DNA of 64,000 nt. Origin: Luzula sylvatica (taxonomy: Eukaryota; Streptophyta; Magnoliopsida; Poales; Juncaceae). The notes beneath the pieces were generated by a model. That model made no database searches. It was not told where the DNA came from and saw nothing but the letters and a program-made list of their open reading frames with translations. Positions within the stretch are counted from its first letter, which is position 1. The number at the start of each line of letters is the position of its first letter. This document shows, in pieces, positions 11,934 to 23,730 of this stretch. The stretch covers positions 36,942,908-37,006,907 of the forward strand of contig OX326959.1 in assembly GCA_946800325.1 (NCBI GenBank), given 5' to 3'. The translations under genes were made by a program, and so were the position numbers.

Positions 11934-13118
11934 CTATGGAAGAATATCCAATCTTGGTTCGCAACAAAATCCATAGAACAATCCAGATGACTTTTGTTTC
12001 CTGGAAATTGGTGTCTCGTCTACCAACCTCCAAACATTTTGGCTTAAATTAAATATTGCCATATTTCCTGAACCATATGAGTATATATAAACAAAATCGT
12101 TAAATCCACAGCTTCTACAATTGCACAATATATTATCACCAAGACATTGATAATTGGGAAACAATATATCCATTATTTCATGTGGCATCTTTGAAATCTC
12201 TTTCCATTTTTTTTCACATAATTCCCAAATGATTAATTCCCAAATGTCTTGATTTTTTAGAGACCCTACCAAGATCAACTTGCCACACACATTCATTATA
12301 CGTTTACGTATATCATTTTGTGGTAGTAAAATTGTCAAATCTGTGAGAGAATGTTCAAACCTTGTGCTTGATAGGTCATACGCGAGCAGTACTTTACTAA
12401 TCGACTTTTCGAACCCAATCTCACAATATAAGATGTCATTGCATATCACGGCTTGAAAACCAATACAACCATTAACCAAATACCCATCATACAAATTTGT
12501 CCAACATTTTTTTTTCGAATCATATAATTCAATCCCTACTTCCTGTCTATCGAACGTACCGTACTTGTAATATCCCTTAACCATGACTGCGTAGTATGTT
12601 TTAGCCTGAATATCTACCGATAATGCTATAACAAGACAACGTTCTTGCGTGTTAGTCGGAACCCTCGGTAACTCCCTCCAACACTTCAATATCGGGTTGC
12701 ATATCAAAATCTTACCATTCTCAATATCACGGTTTGTTATACAAATTAATCCATGTGACGATGAAAAGTTACAATGAAAAAAATCTCGTGAAGGGATTCC
12801 GAGTGAACAAAGATTCGACAAGTTTAAATCGAACTTGCTCCAAGATCGTGCATCCCACTCATAGAAAATACACCCGGCGTGTCTGTTATAATGGTTAAAC
12901 CTAAAAAACCAGGGATTATGTGTCGCGACCAAACCGTCGCTATAAACACATTTCATGGTTGAGATCATGTGTTTTTGCCAATCTTTCGAGACACATCCAG
13001 CTCTGATTCCGTCCTTTGCACCGAGTAAGGCGAAAATTTTATGTAATAAATCCGGTAATGCCTGTCTAATAGAAATGGCTTTTTTAGCTTCGGATTCTTC
13101 ATCATTGTAACGACTCAT
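11934..13118 (-). CDS. F-box protein (single exon)
   Basis: Probable substrate-recognition subunit of an SCF ubiquitin ligase. The 394-residue ORF has no intron. An F-box lies at about residues 20-60 (ALPDLLHKIFALLGAKDGIR, then CVSKDWQ), which would bind SKP1. The remainder looks like a plant F-box-associated beta-propeller domain, with HGLICITN, ILICNPILKCWRELPR, ELYDSKKKCWTNLYDG, LLAYDLSS and IWELCEKKWKEISKMP spaced as in kelch/FBA blades. The target protein cannot be inferred. The start is the first Met, 20 residues before the F-box. The upstream neighbour region is repetitive and the 3' side abuts a transposon. Single-exon F-box genes of this kind expand and turn over quickly in plants. 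Confidence 0.85.
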   Translation of the reverse strand: MSRYNDEESEAKKAISIRQALPDLLHKIFALLGAKDGIRAGCVSKDWQKHMISTMKCVYSDGLVATHNPWFFRFNHYNRHAGCIFYEWDARSWSKFDLNLSNLCSLGIPSRDFFHCNFSSSHGLICITNRDIENGKILICNPILKCWRELPRVPTNTQERCLVIALSVDIQAKTYYAVMVKGYYKYGTFDRQEVGIELYDSKKKCWTNLYDGYLVNGCIGFQAVICNDILYCEIGFEKSISKVLLAYDLSSTRFEHSLTDLTILLPQNDIRKRIMNVCGKLILVGSLKNQDIWELIIWELCEKKWKEISKMPHEIMDILFPNYQCLGDNILCNCRSCGFNDFVYIYSYGSGNMAIFNLSQNVWRLVDETPISRKQKSSGLFYGFCCEPRLDILP

Positions 13119-14572
13119 TAGCGAAAAATCTTAGCACAAAAAGAAAGAAAAAAATGAAAAGTTTTCTTATACGCGTTAGGGAGCAATAGAAGAAAATTGT
13201 GAATGGGGAGATGATCATGAGACGTATATACCAGATATCATATTCAGAGTCGACTTTTCGAATTAACAACAAATTTCGGTCCTATGAGTAGTTCTGTAAC
13301 AATTTTTTACTAAATAAAAGTCCATCAACTTCAAATATAAAACTAGTTTTGATATGAACTAAATTTAGGATGATTTGTTAACAATCATACGAAAAGGAGC
13401 CTTCTCCGTCTAAAAAAAAAGCATATGAAAAGGTAGTCAAGGTGAGTACTAAGACATGCCAACCCATTAATTGACAAAAATACAGAACTCTAAAAACTAT
13501 ATTTTGTTTTGAACATATATATTCGTGTATTGTATTTATATAAGAATCCATGTTACAAACATATTTCTAAAATGTTGAAGAATTTTAGAGATAGGGTGCG
13601 ACACGACTGATACACCACGTGGAGTATCTGAATATTTTAATATTTATTTTTTCAAATACGGTTCGGATACTTTAGGATACATCAGGATACTTCAGGGTTA
13701 CGGTCAAAATACCGTTGGTACCACTTCTTCCAGGATACTTCGATCACATTATATATTTTGGTCCATAATATATTTGTATAAAAATATATCGGATACTTCT
13801 AGGATACTTTTAAAATTAACTCCCTGATATTTTTATGATAAATCTACGATACTTCTGTGATATTTGTTTTGTCATGATATTTAACTTAAAAATATTATTA
13901 ATATAAAATATAATTAATTTTTATTTGTATATTATATAATATAAATATATTAAAATAAAACTATATAATTGGATTTGTATATTTTATTTTTGAAAAGTAT
14001 CGTATCGTCATATATGTATCGTGTCTGATACGATGTGAAAAATCAACTTTTCCATAGTATTAAAATTAAAATAGATTTTTATTTGTGCAAGTCATACTCA
14101 CAAATTTTGGTTTTGAAAAATATATGTCCTTCTCTAGATTTGGCCCAATCACTTTTAAGTAAAAAAAACTAATCACAGTAAAAATAGTTACAATAAACAA
14201 ATTACCTAAAAAAACAAGAAAAATATTCCGGTCTTATAATGTTACACAATAATATATCGCAGCAGGATTGACAACATGATACTAAGTTGACATAGATAAA
14301 TATAAAATCTCATCCAATCATATTACACCACATCACAAAAAATATAATGTCGACAAAATATCATGTTTCTATCGTGTTGTATATACTTACTCGTCTCATA
14401 CACAACAACCTATATCGAAAATCATATTTTCACATGTATCATAATTAGCAATACATGACGAGGTTTAATGATTTTATGTTTGCTTGAGATTGGAGTTGAC
14501 GTGGATAGAAACGAGGAGGAGGAGGAAAAGGGTGAAGTAGAGAGATAAAACGTTCTTTGAGGTTCTTTTTTA
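13119..14572. other. Non-coding region with a GGATAC-rich repeat remnant
   Basis: Bases about 13595-14040 contain many GGATAC/GTATC motifs around an AT-rich core, like the element at 8495-9123, but no clean termini or target duplication were found. The rest is AT-rich flank of the F-box gene with no further gene seen. Confidence 0.45.
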
Positions 14573-16338
14573 GGGGCTGTTTGAGATTGCGAAGTTGGAT
14601 GGGGGAGTGGCATTAAAAATGCCCGCAATATACAATTATTTGTTTGATTCTAAACTACAATGAAATTTGAAAATTCAAAAATTCCGTAATACCACAAAAT
14701 TTGGCTTCAAGATAAGTTGGAGTGTCAAGGTGGAAGAAATTTTTTCTCTCTTTCATGTGTCCCTAATGTTAATTGTTTTAATACTTTATTGAAAAATGTA
14801 TGTCCCATATCAGGGATGGACAAATGGTTCAATTTATTTGAAAATCGAACCGAACCGATTGAATTCGGTTTGATCAGTTCGATTTTTCGGTTTATTCGGT
14901 TCGGTTCGTTCCGTTTCAAAAATTGATATTATTCGGGTCGGTTTATTCGGTTCGGTTCGGTTTTCGTATTTCAAAACCGATTAAACCGAACCGACCAAAT
15001 TAATAATATTTTTTCACGCTTTTTATTATTTTAATTTAAAAAAACTAAAATTTCATATTGTAAAATTAGAAATAACATACTAATATTTTATATGATTTGT
15101 TTTTATATTTTTTTTTCCTAAATAAGATTGAATGTTATCATGATCATAAAGCTTCTTATTTGGTTCAATCGAACAAACCGAAAAAAAAATCCGGTTTGTT
15201 GGTTCGGTTTTAAATCAGTTAATATTTTATTCGGTTCCGTTCGGTTCGTTTTGAATTTAGTTCGCGGTTTGTTTGGTTCGACCGAATGCTCACCCTTATC
15301 CCCTATTGCGATTCTTGATGGAATAATTAATTAGTTGCTCTCATATCATTGTGCATAATCATAATCATAATCATATAATCACAACAACAAGCAATTATAT
15401 AATAATAATTATTATAATAATTATAATAATAATAATAATAATATATTTATATAATTAATATAACATTATTTACATTACTGTAATAATATGTAATAATTAT
15501 ATTATAATAGTACTATAATTATTATATTCATATGATTAATATAATATTATAAATATTATTGTTATAATACATAATCATTAATATAATATACTATTATTAA
15601 TACTGTATAATTCTTATATATTATTAGAAAATATATAATATTATATTAATTATATGGATATAATAATTAAAATCAAATTATTTTTAAGACAATATAACTA
15701 CAATATAATTGCAAATATTATAGTGATTATATTATAATAACAAAATAATTATATTGTTATAATATATAATATATAATAATAAAATAATAATAATAATATC
15801 GTAATAATATAGAAGTACATTTAATATTTTTATTATAATATATTATATGCATATAATATAATATTATTTTATACAATAATATTATTATTTCATATTGAAT
15901 AAAGTTATATTATTCAATTATAACAAAAATATAATGCTGTATTATATCCATAAAATACATATAATATAACTACTATATAATTGCCAATCTAATAGTAATT
16001 ATATTATCATCATTAAATGATTATATTTTAATAATTATATCCATATAATTAATATAATATTATATACATATACGTATTATATTATAAATTATTATAGTTA
16101 CACGGATTTAATAAACTATTATTATATTTTATCGATTTTAATGAAACGTTTTTTTTATATCTTCAATAACAAAATTTCAAAATTTTATATATAACTAAAC
16201 AAAAAGTTATATTTTTGAACATATTATAATTTTGACACCCAACAAATTATGAAACTGTTAATTTCATAATTTTTTCCTCTTCCATTCATCTTATAATCTT
16301 ATATTCCACTTTACTAATCTCACTTACCAAACGGCCCT
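14573..16338. mobile_element. Possible PIF/Harbinger-like or other TIR element, with a nested insertion
   Basis: The left end GGGGCTGTTTGAGATT and the right end (read inward, AGGGCCGTTTGGTAAG) are imperfect inverted repeats of the GGGSCTGTTTGG type common in plant MITEs. The interior between 15340 and 16140 is an extremely AT-rich, partly self-complementary tract of TAATAATTATTATAA type. A separate hAT-like element is nested at 14811-15298. No clear 3-bp target duplication was seen, so the assignment is tentative. Confidence 0.4.
14811..15298. mobile_element. hAT-like element with TTCGGTTCGG subterminal repeats
   Basis: The left end is CAGGGATGGACAAATGGTTC. The right end, read inward, is TAAGGGTGAGCATTCGGTC. 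The 8-bp flanks are TCCCATAT (14803-14810) and TCCCCTAT (15299-15306), with one mismatch. Runs of CGAACCGAA and TTCGGTTCGG sit near both ends around an AT-rich centre. No coding capacity. A related but end-less remnant lies at about 50262-50660. Confidence 0.75.
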
Positions 16339-16834
16339 CACTTATAATCTTACCCACTTTAGGGATTATTAAATATTGGGGTTTGAGGCTTGAGATCAAG
16401 GTGTAATATTATTTGTTTGGCATTTTTTTTTTTTTGGGAGGGAGGAAGGAGCGAGGGAGGGTGGGGTGGGAGTTCCGTGTTAGAACCATTTTCTCATGAC
16501 ACATTTTTTATCAAAAGGATATTTTGAATATCTATCAATTAATAATTTTAATTTGGTAAAATTTAAGTTTAAGTGTATTGTTATCATTTAATGCTAGGTA
16601 AAACAGAAAATATATATCATTAATTGACAAATACTCAATATATCATTTTGAAAAATGATCTATCATAAAAAAAAAAATCTACCGTCGAACTCTCCTATTT
16701 TTTATATCATTTTTCAAATTGTGATTAGAATGTCTTGAAAATGATATTCTAAATTCTAACTATATATTAAAGCATTTGTGCAATATTTTTATCAATAATA
16801 AAATCAATTATATATAATTAAGTTATTTTGTATT
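16339..16834. other. Non-coding spacer
   Basis: AT-rich with one short G-rich patch (about 16436-16475, GGGAGGGAGGAAGG and following). No gene seen. Confidence 0.3.
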
Positions 16835-17088
16835 ACGAGAGATGGGAGGTACATATGTGCATGAGAGCATCATGAGATGCGTTTTATTTGGGCTGTGAAA
16901 GGGGTTCTTGTTTAATATCATATCGGCGGGAATAATGGTTGGTTTCTTCGTAGTTTTTCGTGCGGACTGTATTTTTTTGTTACCTTGATCGAATGATAGG
17001 ACATGCCATCAATTCTTGATATTTAGACTTTTAAATCTTTTGGATTTGACTTTATGATCTGTCTTGTATATGATGAATTTTACTTAAA

Positions 17089-17337
17089 CTAGAGCTAATA
17101 TCACTTCACTTCGATTAATAATGTGATACAATATATTTTTTTTTATTTTGACGGGACTTATCATAATTTTAAGTAAAGAAATTATTTTATTTTAAATATT
17201 AAAGATGATGCTTCCTATTTTTTTGGTAGCATGAATGATATAAAGAAATTATATTATATCTTATATAATTTTAACTTTTTTGCAAATTAAATGTTACATA
17301 TATAATGGCGTATGTAGTAAGTCTTATATCTAGGAGC
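17089..17337 (-). mobile_element. Helitron-like 3' end (fragment)
   Basis: The sequence starts at the point where similarity to the first duplication arm is lost. On the minus strand it ends with CTAG, preceded by a hairpin-capable TATCAC...GTGATA pair. AT-rich body, no coding. Confidence 0.4.
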
Positions 17338-17535
17338 CACTACAACATATTTGATTTTTACCGGCGGTTTGACCCGTCGGAAATAATGATAAAATCCGTC
17401 GATAATAGTATCTGCGATCGTCGGTAAAAATCCGTCGGCAAAAAAGTCGTCGGTGATGCGCTTTGTTGTTACGGGCCGTCGGTAAAAACATTTATCATCG
17501 ACGGGTCCTTTTTGCGACAGGTTGTCGGTGATGCT
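17338..17535 (+). mobile_element. CACTA transposon terminus (fragment)
   Basis: It begins with CACTACAACATATTTGATTT, followed by TTTACCGGCGG and repeated CCGTCGG/CGTCGGT motifs. This is the terminal and subterminal pattern of plant CACTA (En/Spm) elements. No matching opposite end (TTGTAGTG) or transposase was found nearby, so it is a truncated end. Confidence 0.6.
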
Positions 17536-18272
17536 AGCACATAAAATTATTGGATTTGTCCTTTACATGAGAGATGTATGTTCTGGTAGTATTTAAGAAA
17601 TAGAAATGTAAGTACAATATTTAAGATCGATAAGATGATGATTAAAAAGTATTACGCATTGCTGATAAGAATATTACGACAATGATGTTGACTATTTCGC
17701 GTTTGGGCATAATTACTATTTCGAAGCTTCTAGTTCTTATATTTTTCGAACAATATCCATTTTTTCATAATATTTATTTATTATAAACAATATTTTAAAT
17801 GTTATAATTTGGTGTTTTTGATGATTTCTTGTCAATGTCATTATCCATTTTTAATCTGGCAACAAATATTCTCATTTTTTTTGTATTGAACTTTAGGAAA
17901 AACAAAAAAAAAATGTCCAAGTTCGAAATTGAACTTGAAACCTCGAGCATAAAAGTCAATGATATAACCCACCATACTAGTTAAGATTTGTGAAGTGGTT
18001 TTAGGTTTTAACTTATTTATCATTTTTAGGGAAGTGTCAACATTTGAAAAAACAAAAATGCACACATCCAGGATCAAACCCGAAACTTCTTGCACTAGCT
18101 CAATTTTGTATACGTATTTAGCATTTAAACTATTTATTGTTTGCGCTAGCTACATTCTTTTGTCTTGTTTAGCATTTAAATTGTTTATTGTCACAGACTC
18201 ACAGTCACGTGTCAACATATATTGATTCTCTCAACCTTAAAAGAAAAAAGAATTAGCATACATATGTTGAAA
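17536..18272. other. Non-coding DNA within the insertion block
   Basis: No gene was seen. A short segment with TTTAGCATTTAAA is repeated at about 18118 and 18170. This lies inside the 2.5-kb block missing from the first duplication arm. Confidence 0.3.
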
Positions 18273-19577
18273 CTAGAAGAATACTCACGCTACGTGGCGA
18301 GTATGTAATATGTTAATTATGTTTTTCATTGTAATACAAAGTACATATTTGTTTAATAATATTGATAATATTATTTCATAATAAAATTATTTGAACTCAT
18401 TTATTTATGATTATGTATATGTTTTACAATTATTTTACATTACGATAGCAATAAATCATATTTTGTTAATCAAATAATAACATTTATATTAATGTCATTG
18501 TATAAAAATATTTGAGGTATGACACGATTTTACAAAAAAACATGACAAAAATATTATATCATTGTTGTTCACAATATGAAATTATCAAATATAAAATTAA
18601 TTAATCATATGACATATGTAGTAACTTATAATTATATAGTATTAATAGTTTGTTATTGATTTAAAATGAAATGAAAATTATAAATAATATCAAACTTAAA
18701 TAGTGGAAGTAATATAATAAATAATATACAAATTTAAGTTAGAATAAACATAAATATAAATTATTTTATATCATATGATTTTTTTTTAATTTTATATTTT
18801 TAAAAATAACAATACAATAGGTGTTTATAAATTTAAGAAGTTATTTAAATGGATAAACTATTTCTTTTATTTCTATTAATTTTTAAAAAACTTAATAATA
18901 ATTTTGTTTAATTAAAAACACAAATATAATTAACTTAGTATTATATGAGATTATTATGATTATAATCTTTTAAAATAAATATTAATACTTAATATTCTAT
19001 TATGTAAATAAAATACTTAAAATTATATTATGTAAAAATGCACTATTTTGCATTGTATTTTTTACATAATGTTTTTACAAATTCATATTAAGAAAAATGA
19101 TATGCTTGAAATATACTAATATGGATGTCAAAATAAGGAGAAAAATTAAAACGAATATATTTGATGAATTTTTAAAATTAATTTTTAAAAAATAATACTA
19201 ATATATATTGTATGTTTTATAATATTACATATTTAGTTATTGGTATTTTATATATAAATTTTTTATTTTTCATTGCATTCAAATCCGGTCATGTAATCTT
19301 ATGTGAAATGATAAACAATTGAATAAATTTAATATAATATGAAACTAGTCAATAATAATAGTTTACGTTATTAATGTAAGATTACGTGATTTTTTGAAAA
19401 TGTTTAAAACATGGTGTAAAATTAAGGAACACTTAAATAGTTACAAAAAAAAATTGTTTCATAAAATATCAATGATTAATAAATTATCCAAATTTTGTCA
19501 ATGTCATGATCTAATAATCTAATGGTTGACACCATAAACGTAGCACAATTAAATTGTATAAAATAAAATTGGGTCGA
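18273..19577 (-). mobile_element. Helitron-like element, third copy
   Basis: On the minus strand it ends in TTCTTCTAG followed by T, with a hairpin-like ACTCGCCACG...CGTGAGT just inside. The far end shares ATAATCTAATGGTTGA and GGGTC-containing sequence with the copy at 9670-10770. Similarity to the FKBP15 upstream DNA resumes at about 19578, which fixes the 5' end to within a few bases. AT-rich, no helicase. Confidence 0.65.
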
Positions 19578-20652
19578 AACTTCAAATTTTATATCTAATG
19601 ATAACTCTGAATGGGCCGAAAGCTATATCTATTATCTGGTCCAAACTTATAATTTCATTCACATCATATCAGTGGCCCAACATTGAAAAAAAAAAAAGAT
19701 TATTAATCAAAGCATTGTTAATCCGAGATATTAGTGAAAGAGAGGATAGAACAGCCATGGCGAAACTGGCTCTAGCGATCATTATCACGGCGACGATTTT
19801 CTAATTCGGCACAGATTACTTATTTTTCGTATTGTTAGATTTCATTATTGCTTCCTAAAGAGTTTAATAGCCATTGTTTTTCTGCAGCGTCAGCAAAGAA
19901 ATCTAAAGATGTTACTGAACTCCAGATCGGTATAAAGGTGTATACTTTATCCCAATTCGCTTCTTTTAAGCATGTTATCCCAATTCTTTGATTTAGTTTG
20001 TAACTCTTTTTTTTTATTGTTTCAGTTCAAGCCCGATTCGTGAGCATTCAATCTCACAAAGGGGACAAAATTAAAGTGCATTGTTGGGTAATTTTTTCTA
20101 ATATTTTGAAATGAATCTGCTACCTTCAGTTCCATAACCCGATTTAACCTTAGTTACCTTCAGTTCAGTGTTGCAAATTTGCCTACAATTCCAATTTAAT
20201 CTCATTTTATTTTTCATGTATGCTCTTCATTTAGGGGAAATCGACAGATGGCACGGTTTTTTATTTAAGCTATGAAAGAGGTACTCCGTTTGAATTTACT
20301 CTTGGCGGTGGTCGAGTAATTAAAGGTATATTCACTTACTCTGTAAAAATATGAAATATTCATGGTGCCGAGTTAGACCCACGTTGAATTATTGATGTTT
20401 TGTAGGATGGCATGGGGCCAAGGATTATTAGGAATGTGTGTTGGTGAAAAGAGAAAGTTGAAAATACCTTCCAAACTGGGTTCTGCCGTTCTGGTGATCG
20501 TGGGGCGCCTCCCATGATTTCCGGTACACATACTTTTCCCTTTGAAATATTTACCACTTCAAAGAATTGGAATTACCATATACACCCATTTTCTGAGGAA
20601 AAAATTGTGCCCTCCATGGATATGTGCATACCATCAATAATCAATAGGAGAG

Positions 20653-20794
20653 CGACACGTGACAGTTGATTTTTTTTTTTATTTTGCCTGAATTTTGTGC
20701 ACTCCGACGCACTCCAAAATGCATGTAGTCTCTCATCAAAATTTTACATCTTATTTAAATGTATGATATATATTTATGTGTTATACTTTTTTTG

Positions 20795-20833
<39 letters not shown>

Positions 20834-21106
20834 ACATATATAATATATATTTGTTTGTTATACCTTTGTAATGTATCATATACGTTTTGTATGTGTGATA
20901 TAAATTTTTTAAATACAAATACATATTATACATTTTTATATGTATAATATATTTTTATGTATGTATGATATACTTTTTAAGATAAAATATTTTTTATATG
21001 AGTGGATCAGATTTATACTTTTTGTGGCGTGCATTTGGAGTGTCCAAATGCAGTCAAAATTGAACAAATGCGGTCAAAATTGAAAAATTCAATATGTCAT
21101 GTGTCG
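20653..21106. mobile_element. Foldback AT-rich element (dispersed family)
   Basis: Left CGACACGTGACAGTTGATTT and right (read inward) CGACACATGACATATTGAAT are inverted repeats. They enclose repeats of TGTATGATATA and a (TA)n tract at about 20801-20830. The same family appears at about 42216-42700 and 56790-57190. It is inserted in intron 5 of the FKBP15 pseudogene. No coding. Confidence 0.5.
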
Positions 21107-21815
21107 TGTGTCGTGTTTCTGTTGATGACATGTATTTGAAGTGCATACCCATTAAGGGGGAGGCGATTGCCTCGCTCTAATTTGCATTAATTATAAAAAA
21201 GTTCAATTACAAAACTAAGAAAATATGAAAGAAAAGAGAAAATAATTAGGAGCCTAGTGCACTCTAATTAAGCCGACGTGTGAACTCAAAAGGAAGTTCG
21301 AAACATTTGTGAGTAGAAGGTTGGAGATTTAGCCGGAGAGCATGTTTAGGGAGTTGTTGAGACAGAAGACATGTATGTGTGCGTGAAGAAAGGAGATTTC
21401 ACGGCCAAGCATTGCGCTCCCGTCTTTATCATGAGAAGAAAGAAGAAACAAAGAAACACATTCATATTCAAGAGTAAGACCATCACTTGTAGACTAGCAA
21501 ATCGTCTCAAAAGGAAAGAGTCCGAACCAACCGACTGGGATGGAAGCTCGCTCGTTGGTTGCTGTGAGAACCAAAAGAAAGAAAGAGAACCATCAGAGCA
21601 TCATACCGATAAAAGGGAGAAAGGAAGGATGATGCACCAAAGGTAGAGAAAAGCGAACGCTCCAAAGGGATGGGGAGGGCTGCCGAGGTGGTTCCGCCTT
21701 ATGGAGTCACCAGCAGTGAAAGAGAACCATCTCGGAGCCTAGAATTTCGGCTCCGTACAAAATTCCGCGAGAAATATAAGATATGCTCGAACAAGAGTTA
21801 ACCTCAAGGGAAGAT
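21107..21815. other. Inserted segment of unknown origin, less AT-rich than surroundings
   Basis: This lies in intron 5 of the FKBP15 pseudogene. An ATG-initiated ORF of 91 codons (21371-21646) encodes a very basic and hydrophilic peptide (QRNTFIFKSKTITCRLANRL within it) that I do not recognise. The base composition is visibly more GC-rich than the neighbouring DNA. An organellar (mitochondrial) transfer or a retroelement fragment are possible sources; neither is shown by the sequence alone. Confidence 0.35.
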
Positions 21816-21831
21816 AACTTGGTGGATGTGC

Positions 21832-21974
21832 CAATGGGTCCATAGCCTAGTTGGTTGAGTGTGAGACACAAAATACCATACGTTGTGAGAGGTTGTGGGT
21901 TCGATCCCCAGTGGCATCAAAAATATTAGGTATCAGTAACGAAAGCGATCGCTTGTCGGATACCATTCAAAAAA
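21832..21974 (+). mobile_element. tRNA-derived SINE with 16-bp target duplication
   Basis: Pol III A box (TAGCCTAGTTGG) and B box (GGTTCGATCCC) lie at tRNA-like spacing, followed by a tail ending in a run of A. AACTTGGTGGATGTGC flanks it perfectly at 21816-21831 and 21975-21990, the signature of L1-type retroposition. A related copy lies at 59991-60120. Confidence 0.88.
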
Positions 21975-23730
21975 AACTTGGTGGATGTGCGAAGTGAAAA
22001 ATCCAAAAGACGGGCAAAGACCCCCTAACTTATCTGCGTCATCGAAAATATTGAAACTATCTTTACATTCTCAGACAGCGCGACGTTAATTTTTGACACG
22101 GAGCTTATTTCGGTCATAGAAAGCCATTTGATTAGAGCGAACTTTAGTTTTTCTTTGATAATTTTCTTGTTGCAAATGGCATTCTAAGTTATTTAGTTTC
22201 ATTGAATTCAACTTCTTAGTTTTTGTATGATTGTTTGAATAAATTAGATATTAGACGATTTATCCTTTGGGCTTTGAAAAATTCGAAGAACTACAGGAAC
22301 TAATAATTAATAAATAATAATTTTAATTATCAAAGAAAATTAGTGCACTTTGATAAACAATATATGTGAAAAGTGAGACTATGTTTATGTTTTGAATTGA
22401 AATTACTGACTTGCCCCTTAACTACTAATTAAGAAACAAGGTTGCTCCCTCTCAAAATGCAAGACAATGGAAATAGTTAGATCTGATTTATAGGATCTAA
22501 ATTGATAGTTAAAATGTATAATAATACGATTATTTGGTTTAGGTGGGGCCTTTGACAGCCCTAAAAAGTATCCTTGTGGTTGTTAGATCTTGACCTGATT
22601 GATTATTTTTTTGATAAATTTTCCTATGTGTTGAAAGTTTGCGTTTTAATCCTTCATATATTGTATATTAACACCGAGTTAATTATCTTGTCAATGAGTC
22701 TCGATGGCCATAGCTCCTACATATAACTTGGATCTCGAATCATCGTCCACCTCGCGCGTGTGTGCATATCATGACTTCTTTTATATATCATATTGTATCC
22801 AACATATAAAAATACGAGTAATAGAGAAGGCCCGTTTATTCTCTATTTATTGATGTTAATGAGATTGGTTTTTTGTATCAAACACTCGTCCAACTGGGTT
22901 ATCAATCCATTCACGGTATTCAACACATAATATATTGCTTTTTATCTTCTTCTTTTTTATATTTAATGTGTAATATTCAGTAATATATTGAAAGACGAGA
23001 AAAACAATGTAGCACATATGAGATACTTTGTATATTTTGTGTTGGATTTTATGTCTTAAGATTTCATGAGCAATGTAGTAGATATGTAATTAATCATTCA
23101 ATGTATTTTACGCACAAGATTCTATATTTATATGTTTGAATTTCGCGTGTATCATTATTTAAGTATTTATCTTTTCTATTTTGCCTAACTCCTTATTTTT
23201 CATAATATTTGTGAAAATGCATTTGTTAAGTTTACGAGGGTGTATATGCAATGATAGTAATCAATTCACACAATATTGTAGCACTATCACAATATAAATA
23301 ATGCATAGCACACATAGTAACCATTTTCTTCTATTCTTAAATTTGATCTCTCGTTAAACTGTTTAATTTGGTACTTTTTTTGCAACATATTCATCCAAAA
23401 ATATTTTAGTTTTTTGCACATCTTTTGTCCTGAAAGGAATTGTGCAGGATTCATCTGTATCAATTCTGGAGGAATTTGCACATCTTTAGTCTCTTAATCA
23501 CTGGAACTAAAATTCGAACCAACCAGAAAAAATTGTCGGATATATTCAAATTTGTGCCCAACTGGACATAAGTATGTCGACAAGCCAACAATCTGAAACT
23601 TGACCGGACCCGAAACTAAACGGCCCCTCAAATTATTCAAAAACTGAATGGCGTGTAATATGAATGATTTGTTCAATCTGGGCCATAGATTGTTCAGATT
23701 ACGAGCCGTATGCAAATTATATGTATCATC

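Larger units (their letters stand above)
19757..22147 (+). pseudogene. FKBP15 pseudogene
   Basis: Decayed copy of the gene at 5661-6628. The exon equivalents are about 19757-19808, 19888-19937, 20026-20087, 20235-20325, 20406-20522 and 22075-22147. Disabling changes seen: a stop codon in exon 1 (TTA to TAA, about 19802); loss of the first donor (GT to GC at that border); a one-base deletion in exon 3 that creates a stop (about 20042); replacement of the FDSS pocket motif by FYLS-coding sequence in exon 4; a short insertion shifting the frame in exon 5 just after the GATGG; and about 1.5 kb of inserted repeats in intron 5. It cannot encode an FKBP. Its upstream 180 bases still resemble the active gene's promoter, so transcription is possible. 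Confidence 0.92.
16835..23730. repeat. Second arm of a segmental duplication (AP4E 3' flank to beyond FKBP15)
   Basis: Collinear with about 5205-9215 in the same orientation. It includes the AP4E 3' flank (16835-17088), the FKBP15 promoter and all six exons (19578-22147) and the downstream DNA (22148-23730). It is about 3 kb longer because of insertions at 17089-19577 and within intron 5 (about 20590-22050). The first arm has its own insertions at 7583-8080 and 8495-9123. The AP4E coding region itself was not duplicated within the part seen here. Confidence 0.85.

Noticed and set aside
14422..14628. A 68-codon minus-strand frame
   Set aside because: It is Ser/Pro-rich low-complexity sequence next to a transposon end, with no conserved domain.
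21371..21646. A 91-codon ORF as a gene
   Set aside because: No family recognised. It lies in inserted DNA inside a pseudogene intron, so it is described only as part of an unknown segment.
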